A stretch of DNA of 32,799 bases from Blautia sp. (GTDB lineage: Bacteria; Bacillota; Clostridia; Lachnospirales; Lachnospiraceae). The notes under the pieces were generated by a model. That model was not told the origin of the DNA. It did not search any database and worked only from the letters and a program-made list of their open reading frames with translations. The position numbers were made by a program, and so were the translations under genes. Shown piece by piece: positions 17,003 to 24,652 of the stretch. The number at the start of each line of letters is the position of its first letter. Positions within the stretch are counted from its first letter, which is position 1. The stretch is from the NCBI GenBank assembly GCA_026169535.1, contig JAPFCU010000051.1, positions 1-32,799 of the forward strand, given 5' to 3'.

Positions 17003-18128
17003 TCAGCTCTGTTCCGGTTTTTTAGAAAGAGCGATCCATTTCAGGTATGCATTGATAAACAGATCAATTCCTCCGTCCATCACTGCATCCACATTTCCGG
17101 TTTCTTCATTTGTACGGTGATCCTTCACCATGGTATACGGCTGCATGACATAAGAACGGATCTGATTGCCCCAGCCGATGTCCGTCACCTCGCCGCGGAT
17201 ACCTGAAAGTTTCTCCTCTGCCTCCTGCTGCTTCAAAAGATAGAGTTTTGCCTTCAGCATCTGCATAGCCTTATCTTTATTCATATGCTGAGAACGCTCA
17301 TTCTGGCATTGCACCACGATTCCTGTGGGAAAATGCGTAATACGGATTGCAGAAGAGGTCTTATTGATGTGCTGTCCGCCGGCACCGCTGCTTCGATAGG
17401 TGTCGATACGGATATCATCATCATTAATCTCTACGTCCAGATCTTTTTTGATATCCGGCATAACATCGCAGGATACAAAAGATGTCTGGCGCTTGCCTGC
17501 AGCATTGAACGGTGAAATACGCACAAGACGATGGACTCCTTTCTCTGACTTCAGATAACCGTAAGCATTCTCTCCGTTTACCTGGAAAGTAACGGATTTT
17601 ACTCCGGCCTCATCTCCGTCAAGATAATCAAGTACCTCCATTGTAAAGCCCTTACGGTCTACCCAGCGGCTGTACATACGATACAGCATTCCGCACCAGT
17701 CACAGGCTTCTGTTCCGCCAGCTCCGGCATTCAGCTTGATAATAGCGTTCTCGCTGTCGTATTCTCCTGACAGAAGAGTTTTTACACGGATATTATCAAA
17801 TGATGTACGGAATTCATCCAGCATCTCCTGAATCTCAGGAATAAGATCCGGATCATTCTCCTCATAGCCCATCTCGATCATGGTTTCCATATCATCCATC
17901 TGTGTGATCAGATTATGATAGGTTTCCATATCGTCCTTCATGCTCTTTAATTCTTTCATTTTTTTCTGGGAAACCTCTGCATCATCCCAGAAATCAGGCG
18001 CCTCCATTTCGCGCTCTAATTCTTCAACCCGCTTTTCTTTGTTAGCCAGGTCAAAGTGAATCCCTCACTTCCACTAATGGTTCTGTGTATGTTGCAAGAA
18101 TACTCTTGAACTGATCTAATTCAACCAC
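17003..18128 (-). CDS. prfB: Peptide chain release factor 2, with programmed +1 frameshift
   Basis: RF2 ends translation at UGA and UAA. The start is GTG at 18128 (VVELDQFKSILATYTEPL) after AAGGTG. The first 25 codons end in CTT, followed by an in-frame TGA at 18053-18051. Slipping one base at CTT-TGA-C joins the frame to DLANKEKRVEELEREMEAPDF and gives 374 residues. The slippery CTTTGAC and the upstream AGGGA (18065-18061), set at the spacing used in E. coli prfB, are the standard autoregulatory signal. Downstream features include the codon-reading SPF tripeptide and the catalytic GGQ (SSGAGGQHINKTSS). This is not a broken gene. It is a single gene, with the ATG at 18007 an internal methionine. 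Confidence 0.97.
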
Positions 18129-18201
18129 AGCTTCACCTTCTTTCTATATATTATTGAAACCTGCAGTTTCTGCATGTTTCAAGTATTCCAAGAATACCAT
18201 A

Positions 18202-18255
18202 ATTATACACAAACTTCAAGGGAAGCCTTGCATAAACTATGCACAGACTTCCCTT
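18202..18255. other. Hairpin and -10-like site between MBL gene and prfB
   Basis: Arms AAGGGAAG (18218-18225) and CTTCCCTT (18248-18255) enclose a perfect TGCATA/TATGCA inner stem. The T-run follows on the plus strand (TTTTTTC), the opposite of what the minus-strand MBL gene needs, so termination there would be inefficient unless the hairpin works without a U-run. A TATAAT for prfB lies at 18207-18202 on the minus strand, with no good -35. Confidence 0.55.
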
Positions 18256-18268
18256 TTTTCTCCCTCGA

Positions 18269-19070
18269 TTACAGCAGAATCCTTTCCAGATCCTCAGGAA
18301 CATAAAGATTTCCACTGAAATATTTTTTCCCTTCTGCTGTGTAAAGTTCTTTTCTTCTTTTTATATTTTTATCCTCTGTATGATAAAGGATCAAATTTTT
18401 GACCCCAAGGCTTTCTGCCAGCTCCGCTGCGTCTTTTGCTGTGGAATGATGTTTCTCATAAGGACGGAACTCCTCTGCCTGGTTAAAAAGGCAAAATGCC
18501 TCATGAAGAAGCCAATTGCTGTTTCTGGCATATTTTTCCTCACAGGAATTGTATGGTTCATCTCCACAACAGGTCAGTTTCTCTTTATTTCCCAGATTCA
18601 TACAAAATCCATACTGCTTCGCCTTGGTGGAACCAATATCAAAAAATGTGACGTTCTTTCCCATAAGGATACATTCTTCACCGTCTTCTACCACTTCCAT
18701 ATGAAGCCTGTCTCCGATAAATTTTGTCTCTTTTTCAGAAAAAAGCTGATATGCCATATTCTTCAGGATCGTGATCACCTCATCATGACCATAGATCCAT
18801 GCTTCCCCCTCGTACTTTCCGCGGCTGATGTTCTGACAGATCATACGTATCATCCAGACAATCCCCATAAGGTGGTCCACATGTTTGTGGGTCACAAAAA
18901 TCTCCCGCATATCTTTCCAGTCAAAGCCGGCATTTTTCAACTGTGTCAGAAGCATATTTCCCCCGCCGCCGTCCACCAGAAGATGTCTCTTTCCGTCTCG
19001 AAGCACAAAGCAGGTATTATAAGCATTCTGTTACCGTGGCGTTTCCTGTTCCAAGCATTGTAATGTCCAT
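18269..19070 (-). pseudogene. Metallo-beta-lactamase-fold hydrolase gene with one-base frameshift
   Basis: The natural start is ATG 19070 (AAGGAG upstream), giving MDITMLGTGNATVTECL and then a TAA at 19019-19017. Removing one T from TGCTTATAATACC restores CYNTCFVLRDGKRHLLVDGG and an open frame of 266 residues to 18269. The body has the metal motif THKHVDH (about residues 60-66), a cytoplasmic tRNase Z/RNase BN-like hydrolase fold and the C-terminal strand LILYHTED. A GTG at 19006 could start a shorter product but loses the first beta strand. Sequencing error, recent inactivation or programmed slippage are all possible. It lies 37 bases after the dapF-like gene, apparently in one operon. Confidence 0.8.
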
Positions 19071-19107
19071 AATCATTCTCCTTGTTCTGCAGCGATGTAT
19101 TTTTATA

Positions 19108-19956
19108 TCAGGAGAAAAAGCTCTCCGCCACTCTCATATCAGCCACATATCCTACACTTCCTGTCATATAGATGTCCCCGTTATCGCTGATATCAATCTG
19201 GATCATTCCTCCCGGCTGGTTCACATTCACACGGCTCTCTACCAGCCCCAGACGATAGGCTGCAGCTGCAGCTGCACAGCTTCCCGTTCCTGATGCTTTG
19301 GTATAACCGGAACCTCTTTCCCAGATTTCAATATCCAGATTTCCTGTATCGATCTTCCGGCAGATCTGGAGGTTCATTCTATCCGGAAATTCATCTGCGC
19401 TTTCCACATAAGGTCCCAGAGCTCTGGCAGTCTTTTCATCTACCTTATCCATAAAAATGATACAATGAGGATTTCCTACTGTCAGACATGTTGCCTTATA
19501 GTCTTTCTCATGAAAAGTAAAGTTTTCATTGATAACCTCACGGGTTTCTCCTGTAACCGGAATCTCTCTTGATGCAAAAGATGCCTTTCCCATATTCACA
19601 CGAAACTCTGTGGCACGGTTATTCAGGCATTCCACCTCAATGGGACCGGAAAGTGTCTCTATGCTGAATTTCTTTTCCTTTACATACTGCTGATCCATCA
19701 GATATTTTGCAAAAATCCGTACACCATTACCACTGATGGCAGCCTCACTTCCATCGGCGTTAAAAATATGCACACCAATTTTTCCATTAATCTCCACTGG
19801 ACCATAAAGAACACCGTCTGCCCCCAGCCCAAAGCCTCTTTGGCACATTTGTGCAATTTTTTTCCCCTGAAGCTGTACACGATTCCTGTTTGGATCTATC
19901 ACAAGATAATCATTTCCAAGTCCTTGATATTTTATCATTGTAATGCAGTCTGCCAT
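19108..19956 (-). CDS. DapF-family epimerase homologue with both catalytic Cys replaced by Ser
   Basis: This 282-residue protein has the full DapF fold: QGLGNDYLVID at the start, FGLGADGVL, NADGSEAAISGNGVRI, NPHCIIF and ERGSGYTKASGTGSC. In true diaminopimelate epimerase the two general acid/base cysteines sit in CGNG and ACGTG. Here both are serine (codons AGT at 19734-19732 and TCA at 19293-19291). Ordinary DAP epimerisation is therefore doubtful. It may act on another substrate, isomerise by a different mechanism, or be inactive. I chose ATG 19956 (AGAGAGG nine bases upstream) over GTG 19977. No other dap gene is nearby; the MBL-fold gene follows. Pipelines would call it dapF. Confidence 0.85.
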   Translation of the reverse strand: MADCITMIKYQGLGNDYLVIDPNRNRVQLQGKKIAQMCQRGFGLGADGVLYGPVEINGKIGVHIFNADGSEAAISGNGVRIFAKYLMDQQYVKEKKFSIETLSGPIEVECLNNRATEFRVNMGKASFASREIPVTGETREVINENFTFHEKDYKATCLTVGNPHCIIFMDKVDEKTARALGPYVESADEFPDRMNLQICRKIDTGNLDIEIWERGSGYTKASGTGSCAAAAAAYRLGLVESRVNVNQPGGMIQIDISDNGDIYMTGSVGYVADMRVAESFFS

Positions 19957-20123
19957 ATCAAAAAACCTCTCTTTCACCCGTGGTTTACGATTTTCTTTCT
20001 TATCATTATATCTGATATTTTTTCTATGTATATAGGATAAAATGCCAAATACATTGCAAAAAATGCTATTTATTATTATTTAAAATACTTATTTATAAAA
20101 TTATAAAAAAACCTAAAATACTC

Positions 20124-20165
20124 TTGACAGAATTGTTTTAAATCACTATAATGAACATTGTTCAT
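20124..20165 (+). promoter_or_regulatory. Consensus promoter with palindromic operator for the TetR gene
   Basis: TTGACA (20124-20129) and TATAAT (20147-20152) are 17 bases apart, a perfect sigma-A consensus. A 15-bp palindrome ATGAACATTGTTCAT (20151-20165) overlaps the -10 box and start point, ideal for autorepression. Its 13-bp core recurs at 20801-20813. Confidence 0.9.
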
Positions 20166-20186
20166 ATTAAGAAAAGGAGAACGCGT

Positions 20187-20744
20187 ATGAATACAGTAGT
20201 TACCTCAAGAGAAGCAATTCTGGATGCCAGCAGAAAACTGATCCAAAATAAAGGATGGGCTGCGGTAAATATCCGAAGTGTAGCCGGAGAATGCGGTGTA
20301 TCTGTAGGTTCTATCTACAACTACTTCAGCTCCAAAGCAGAACTGATCGCAGCTGCTGTGGAAAGTGTCTGGTGTGATATTTTTCATTTCCCGGAGCAGG
20401 AATATTGTTTCGACAGTTTTTCTGACTGTATTCAATGGATTTTTGACAGTCTGAAAAAAGGAGAAGAAAAATATCCCGGTTTTTTCACTTTACATTCTGT
20501 TGGTTTTGTAAATGAAGACAAATCAGGAGGAAAACAGCTGATGGCACAGTCCTGGGAACATATCCGAAAAGGTTTGTGTATGGCATTGAAAAATGACAGA
20601 AACATCCGGCCGGATGCCTTTGACGATACCTTTTCACCGGAAATGCTTTCAGAGATCGTCTTTTCCCTGATTCTTTCAGAAATGCTTCAAAAAAGAAATT
20701 CCGGGTCTTCCATTCAGGAAATGATCCGAAGACTGATTTACTAA
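20187..20744 (+). CDS. TetR/AcrR family transcriptional repressor
   Basis: This 185-residue regulator has an N-terminal helix-turn-helix of the TetR type (REAILDASRKLIQNKGWAAV, then SVAGECGVSVGSIYNYFSSK, about residues 7-50) and a C-terminal ligand-binding part without identifiable ligand. I chose ATG 20187, with AAGGAG six bases upstream, over ATG 20151, which lies inside the operator and the promoter. A strong promoter overlapping a palindrome suggests autoregulation. The same palindrome stands before the next gene, so the membrane protein at 20832 is its probable target. A terminator separates the two genes. Confidence 0.92.
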   Translation: MNTVVTSREAILDASRKLIQNKGWAAVNIRSVAGECGVSVGSIYNYFSSKAELIAAAVESVWCDIFHFPEQEYCFDSFSDCIQWIFDSLKKGEEKYPGFFTLHSVGFVNEDKSGGKQLMAQSWEHIRKGLCMALKNDRNIRPDAFDDTFSPEMLSEIVFSLILSEMLQKRNSGSSIQEMIRRLIY

Positions 20745-20747
20745 AAA

Positions 20748-20790
20748 ATGTGCGGAAGAGCAGAGAATGCTCCTCCCGCACATGTTTTTT
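20748..20790 (+). terminator. Terminator after the TetR gene
   Basis: ATGTGCGG (20748-20755) pairs with CCGCACAT (20776-20783), with an inner AGAGCA/TGCTC pairing, and GTTTTTT follows. It lies 3 bases past the TetR stop codon. Confidence 0.85.
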
Positions 20791-20800
20791 AAGCAAAAAA

Positions 20801-20813
20801 TGAACAATGTTCA
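20801..20813 (+). promoter_or_regulatory. Second copy of the TetR operator before the membrane protein gene
   Basis: TGAACAATGTTCA is a 13-bp palindrome, identical in both half sites (TGAACA-N-TGTTCA) to the operator at 20152-20164. It lies just after the terminator and 6 bases ahead of the GGAG site of the next gene. No clear separate promoter is visible, so binding here may block read-through from the TetR promoter. Confidence 0.85.
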
Positions 20814-20831
20814 CAAAAAAGGAGAATGATT

Positions 20832-21497
20832 ATGCAGGCAATTGGAGAAACTTTATTTGACGTGGTTTACCTGGTACTGGTAGTAGCTGTCGGTATCAAA
20901 ATGATTCGTGAAAGTAAGGATAATAAGCAGTTCCGTCTTTTCGGCATTATGGCTGTCACTTTAGGATGCGGAGACGCGTTCCATCTGGTTCCCCGTGCGT
21001 ATGCACTGTGCACCACAGGACTGGAGAACTTTGCTCCGGCACTTGGTATTGGTAAATTTATCACTTCCATCACTATGACTGTTTTTTATATTCTTTTGTA
21101 TTATGTATGGAGAAACCGCTATCATGTGGAGGGCAAAAAAGAGATTACTGCAGCGGTATATCTGATGGCAGGCATCCGTATTGCTCTCTGCCTGTTTCCT
21201 CAGAACCAGTGGACAAGCGCCAATGCTCCCTTATCCTGGGGAATTTACAGAAATATCCCATTCGCTGTTCTTGGACTGATCGTCATCGTCCTGTTTTATA
21301 AAAGCGCAAAAGAACACAATGACAAAGCTTTCCGTTGGATGTGGCTTACCATTGTACTGAGCTTCGGATTCTATATCCCCGTAGTATTGTGGGCAGATAC
21401 TGTTCCGGCTATCGGTATGCTTATGATCCCGAAAACATGCGCTTATGTATGGACGGTATTAATCGGATATCAGGCAATGAAAAAAGAAAATATCTAA
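20832..21497 (+). CDS. Multi-span membrane protein of unknown function
   Basis: This 221-residue protein has about seven hydrophobic segments with short loops, including a first segment VVYLVLVVAVGIKMI, FGIMAVTLGCGDAFHLVPRAY, FYILLYYVWRNRYH and a C-terminal segment before YQAMKKENI. I do not recognise the family. AAGGAG lies seven bases before ATG 20832; the ATG at 20826 is too close to that site. It is preceded by the same palindrome as the TetR gene, so it is probably the regulator's target, perhaps a sensor- or efflux-linked membrane protein. The role is unknown. Confidence 0.85.
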   Translation: MQAIGETLFDVVYLVLVVAVGIKMIRESKDNKQFRLFGIMAVTLGCGDAFHLVPRAYALCTTGLENFAPALGIGKFITSITMTVFYILLYYVWRNRYHVEGKKEITAAVYLMAGIRIALCLFPQNQWTSANAPLSWGIYRNIPFAVLGLIVIVLFYKSAKEHNDKAFRWMWLTIVLSFGFYIPVVLWADTVPAIGMLMIPKTCAYVWTVLIGYQAMKKENI

Positions 21498-21502
21498 AAA
21501 AT

Positions 21503-21568
21503 GGCAGTGTCCCTTCCAGGAAAGATTATCTCTCACTCCTGGGTAGGCGCACTGCCAAATTGTTTTTT
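21503..21568. terminator. Convergent terminator overlapping the AraC gene 3' end
   Basis: GGCAGTG (21503-21509) pairs with CACTGCC (21550-21556), and CCAGGA pairs with TCCTGG within. On the plus strand TTGTTTTTT follows; on the minus strand TTTTTTAG follows. The right arm lies inside the coding end of the AraC gene (stop at 21533), an economical shared structure between convergent genes. Confidence 0.75.
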
Positions 21569-22345
21569 ATAGGCTCGCACAAAAGTTGTATAATCGTGAA
21601 AACCACTTTGTTCTGATGCCTTCATCACTGGAATCCCCTGCGCAATCAGAGAACGGGCAAAAAGAAGACGTTTGCTGGTAATATAGCTGTGTATGGTAAA
21701 ACCTGTCTCTTCCTTGAATTTTCGCATCATATGATATCTGCTGAGAAAAAATTCTCCTGCAAGCGTATCAATAGAAAGATCTTTTTCCAGATTTCGATTG
21801 ATATAGCGAACAAGTTTTTCCACCTGAGAATCAGACGAATACGATTTTTTATCCGTGATGTACTCTTTTTGGAGAAAAACCCGGTTAACATGCACCATAA
21901 ACTGAGTAAAAAGTGCCTTTTTTAACAGTTCATCCCCAAACTGCTGTCCGGCAAGAGTTGTTTCCAGCTCATAGAGTATATCCTTCAGCCGTTCCTGAAA
22001 ATGGGAGCTGAGGCGGATCAGACTGAAGCTTCGGTCAGCAGCCTTCTGAAAACAGGCAGTCAGTTCTCTGTTCTGAATATCTTCACGGATCCACAGAATA
22101 AATCTTTCATAGGGAACTGAAAAATCAATCTCCGGCATATGTATGGCGCCGCGGCTCACCAGAAGGATATCCCAGGGTTTCAGGTGGTAAGCCTTTCCCT
22201 CTATATGATAGGTGGCGCTGCCTGATAGAAAGATAATGATCTTGTGAAAATCATGATAATGATAAACATATTCTTTTTTTATCTGATCTTTAAGATGAAA
22301 CAGACGAAAATCCTCTTCCAGATAACCAGCTTTTTCTGTTTCCAT
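21533..22345 (-). CDS. AraC-family regulator with N-terminal cupin domain
   Basis: This 270-residue protein has a cupin sensor at about residues 15-95 (YHYHDFHKIIIFLSGSATYH, HLKPWDILLVSRGAIHMPEI). Two C-terminal helix-turn-helix motifs follow (LSIDTLAGEFFLSRYHMMRKF; IPVMKASEQSGFHDYTTFVRAY). The start is ATG 22345, ten bases after GGGAGG, or GTG 22348. It is transcribed away from the nitroreductase gene and shares a 184-bp control region with it, so that gene is a plausible target. The inducer is unknown. Confidence 0.93.
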   Translation of the reverse strand: METEKAGYLEEDFRLFHLKDQIKKEYVYHYHDFHKIIIFLSGSATYHIEGKAYHLKPWDILLVSRGAIHMPEIDFSVPYERFILWIREDIQNRELTACFQKAADRSFSLIRLSSHFQERLKDILYELETTLAGQQFGDELLKKALFTQFMVHVNRVFLQKEYITDKKSYSSDSQVEKLVRYINRNLEKDLSIDTLAGEFFLSRYHMMRKFKEETGFTIHSYITSKRLLFARSLIAQGIPVMKASEQSGFHDYTTFVRAYKKQFGSAPTQE

Positions 22346-22468
22346 CACAACCTTACCTCCCTTTGGGAATATATTGCAGTCTGAAGAAATATTTGTATGC
22401 AACTAAATGTTATTTATACTATATAAAAATAGAAAAAATAATTCAAGAGATTCTATTATATCTTTCCT

Positions 22469-22497
22469 TTGCAAAAACCAGAAAACAATGTCATAAT
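22469..22497 (+). promoter_or_regulatory. Promoter of the nitroreductase gene
   Basis: TTGCAA (22469-22474) and CATAAT (22492-22497) are separated by 17 bases. The leader is short and ends in a GGAGG site. No inverted repeat suggesting an AraC site is obvious. Confidence 0.7.
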
Positions 22498-22529
22498 GGA
22501 ATTATCTTATTTTACTGGAGGATTTTTAT

Positions 22530-23066
22530 ATGGAATTTCAAAACCTGATGGAAAAAAGAAGATCTGTCCGCAAATACAGCGCTGACAGAAAAGTTTCAAA
22601 AGAAGATATTATGGAAATGATCCGGGCTGCACAGGAAGCACCCTCCTGGAAGAACTCCCAGACGGGACGTTATTACTGTCTGATGTCTGAAGAGATTACT
22701 GCAAAATTCCTTGCAGAATGTCTACCAGAAGGAAATGCAGCAAAATGTCAGAATGCCGCAGTCCTTGTAACCACCTTTGTACGTGACCGCTCCGGTTTCA
22801 AACAGGACGGCACACCGGACAATGAACTTGGCAATGGATGGGGCTGCTATGATCTTGGACTTCAGGCAGAAAATCTGGTGCTGAAGGCATCAGAGCTGGG
22901 ATACGGTACCCTGATCATCGGTATCCGCGATGCAGACAGCATAAGGAGTTTTCTTTCCATTCCGGAAAATGAGATCATTGCTGCTGTAATCGCAGTGGGT
23001 GTTCCTGCCGAAGAACCCAGACGCCCTAAACGCAAAGAAACCGAAGAAATCGTAAAATTCTTCTGA
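22530..23066 (+). CDS. Nitroreductase-family FMN oxidoreductase
   Basis: This 178-residue flavoprotein is a short member of the nitroreductase family. The FMN-binding start is EKRRSVRKYS; PSWKNSQTGRYYC is the conserved region after helix 2; LGLQAENLVLKASELGYGT and IIGIRDADSIRSFLSIPENE are near the C-terminus; and GVPAEEPRRPKRK is the usual closing motif. It uses NAD(P)H to reduce nitro compounds, quinones or similar substrates, which cannot be named here. GGAGG precedes the ATG. It is divergent from an AraC regulator and has its own strong terminator. Confidence 0.92.
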   Translation: MEFQNLMEKRRSVRKYSADRKVSKEDIMEMIRAAQEAPSWKNSQTGRYYCLMSEEITAKFLAECLPEGNAAKCQNAAVLVTTFVRDRSGFKQDGTPDNELGNGWGCYDLGLQAENLVLKASELGYGTLIIGIRDADSIRSFLSIPENEIIAAVIAVGVPAEEPRRPKRKETEEIVKFF

Positions 23067-23112
23067 TTCATTGATAGTACATTTCCTTCCCTGTAAATTT
23101 CTGTATGGCAAA

Positions 23113-23171
23113 TTCCCACGCTGTCCGAACAACCTCACAGTCTCAGGACAGCGTGGGAATATTTTTCTTTT
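23113..23171 (+). terminator. Strong terminator after the nitroreductase gene
   Basis: A 14-bp perfect stem (23113-23126 with 23146-23159, TTCCCACGCTGTCC) has a 19-base loop and TATTTTTCTTTTT after it. The rest of 23172-23305 is AT-rich; I see no gene in it. Confidence 0.93.
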
Positions 23172-23305
23172 TCATCCACACCATATATAATTGTGTAAGT
23201 ATTTTACATAATTAAAAATATTTTTACAATATGTGGCATACTTTGTGGACATACTTTTGATACCAAAATGGACAAGTCCGATTCTCCTTTTGGTATACCA
23301 TTCTT

Positions 23306-23674
23306 TTACAGTAAATAAACCGGAAGATCTTCCGTCACATGTACCGGTGTGTTTGTATTTTCTGGCTGCTTTGCTTTATCAGAAATAAATACTGCCTGAA
23401 TATCTTCCGAATTAGATGGCGTGAGCACGGAAGTTTTCACACTTGCAGCTGATTTTGCTGTAGTTTTTCTGGCGGTAGTCTTCTTTGCTGCTGTGGTCTT
23501 TGTTGCTGAAGATCTTGATGTTGTTTTCTTCACAGCTGTCTTTGCGGGAGCTTTGACATTATCAGCTTTCACTGCCTCCGGAGCCTTCACCTCTGTTGTT
23601 GTTTCTTTTACCTCTGCTGCCTTTTTCGTTCCTGCATTTGCTGCACGTTTGATGCTTGCTTTACCTACTGACAC
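23306..23674 (-). CDS. Small Lys/Ala/Thr-rich basic protein, partner of ParA
   Basis: This 122-residue protein is unlike ordinary globular proteins. A basic N-terminus (SVGKASIKRAANAGTKKAA) leads to a low-complexity stretch rich in Lys, Thr, Ala and Ser with repeated KTTA/KKTTA motifs (about residues 35-80), recalling histone H1-like tails. It is followed by a distinct C-terminal tail (DIQAVFISDKAKQ ... DLPVYLL). It starts with GTG at 23674, nine bases after GAGGAGG, inside the end of the ParA gene (14-base overlap), so the pair is surely co-translated. Disordered basic partners are known for several ParA-type positioning ATPases. Function here is unproven; no homologue is recognised. Confidence 0.8.
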   Translation of the reverse strand: MSVGKASIKRAANAGTKKAAEVKETTTEVKAPEAVKADNVKAPAKTAVKKTTSRSSATKTTAAKKTTARKTTAKSAASVKTSVLTPSNSEDIQAVFISDKAKQPENTNTPVHVTEDLPVYLL

Positions 23675-24452
23675 GTTTCATTACCTCCTCTGCCAATTCT
23701 GCATATTCTTTTGCACTTCTGCTGGATTTTTTATATTCTACTACAGGAGCACTATTATCCTGTGCCCATTCCACAGAACTGTCTACACGGACAAAGGAAT
23801 CAAACACATATATTTCCTCCAGTTCATGCAAAGTTTCCATAGTTTGTTTAAAATAATTCTTGCGTGTATCTACCTTGGTCACCGCTATTCCGGCAACCTG
23901 AAGATCCGGAGCAATCTGTTTTACCTCATTAAGAAAATCAAACATATTTGCAAGCCCAAACATACCCCAGGGACTTGCTTCTACCGGTATCACTACCTGA
24001 TCCGATGCACACAATATGTTCATAACCCATCCCCCAAGAGTAGGAGGCGCATCTATAAGGATATAATCATAAATACCGGAATCCTTGATCTTCTGAAGGC
24101 ATTTTTTCAGAATAAATTCTCTCTGCCACTTTGTAAAAAGTTCATATTCAATGGAACTCATCAGTGTGGAAGAAGGAATCAGATCCAGATTCTCATAAGG
24201 TGTATGTACAATAAAATCAGTCAGATCCTGCTGATTTCTGATGGCATGATAAAGATTCTTTTCACCTGCTGCCTTATCCAATACCCAGTCCTCAGAAAAA
24301 AAAGAAAGGGACAGATTCAGCTGCATATCTCCATCGATCATCAGAACCTTTTTTCCTGCACGGGCCATGGCTGCGCCGATGTTGGAACAGGTGGTAGATT
24401 TGCCGCTGCCGCCTTTATTATTTGTAAAGCAGATAGTTATAGTCTTATTCAT
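23661..24452 (-). CDS. Orphan ParA-family ATPase
   Basis: This 263-residue protein has the deviant Walker A of ParA/MinD proteins (NNKGGSGKSTTCSNIG, residues 10-25), the switch IDGDMQLNLS, Walker B-like DYILIDAPP and the ParA feature WGMFGLANMFDFL. The ATPase probably dimerises on the nucleoid and dissociates on partner contact. No parB or parS-like gene lies beside it. Its only co-encoded gene is the basic protein overlapping its end, so it is more likely a cargo-positioning ATPase than the chromosomal Soj. A TTGAAA-17-TATACT promoter (24513-24485) drives it, and GGAGG precedes the ATG. Confidence 0.93.
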   Translation of the reverse strand: MNKTITICFTNNKGGSGKSTTCSNIGAAMARAGKKVLMIDGDMQLNLSLSFFSEDWVLDKAAGEKNLYHAIRNQQDLTDFIVHTPYENLDLIPSSTLMSSIEYELFTKWQREFILKKCLQKIKDSGIYDYILIDAPPTLGGWVMNILCASDQVVIPVEASPWGMFGLANMFDFLNEVKQIAPDLQVAGIAVTKVDTRKNYFKQTMETLHELEEIYVFDSFVRVDSSVEWAQDNSAPVVEYKKSSRSAKEYAELAEEVMKRVSR

Positions 24453-24484
24453 AGAACTCCTCCGGAGAAATAAATACTATCTTC

Positions 24485-24513
24485 AGTATACTTTGTTTTC
24501 TGACAGTTTTCAA
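24485..24513 (-). promoter_or_regulatory. Promoter of the ParA/basic-protein pair
   Basis: On the minus strand TTGAAA (24513-24508) and TATACT (24490-24485) are separated by 17 bases. It gives a leader of about 25-30 bases ending in GGAGG. Confidence 0.8.
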
Positions 24514-24596
24514 GGCAATTCGAATTCTTTCCTCATTTTCCAGAACATACTTTTACCTTTATTACAGTCTCAGCTTATATCACATCCTCGCAAAGC

Positions 24597-24652
24597 TTTT
24601 TGTTTATTAGGAAAGTCAGTACAAAATGTACTGCTTTCCCAATAAACAAAAA
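24597..24652. repeat. 56-bp near-perfect palindrome without terminator U-run
   Basis: The arms 24597-24623 and 24627-24652 pair over about 25 bp with one mismatch and one bulge; the loop is AAA. The outer arms are TTTTTGTTTATT and AATAAACAAAAA. Neither strand has a T-run after the stem beyond the stem itself, so it is not a classic terminator. It shares its edge with the tRNA terminator hairpin. Confidence 0.7.

Noticed and set aside
17003..18128. prfB as a broken gene
   Set aside because: The in-frame TGA sits in the standard RF2 slippery site, so the frameshift is programmed.
19006..19008. GTG start for an intact shorter MBL protein
   Set aside because: It would remove the first beta strand and the conserved LGTGNA region, and there is no ribosome-binding site before it; ATG 19070 has AAGGAG.
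23421..24473. 350-codon open frame opposite parA and its partner
   Set aside because: Antisense to genes with clear motifs and ribosome-binding sites; its Val/Phe/Ala repeats are only the mirror of the Lys/Thr repeats.
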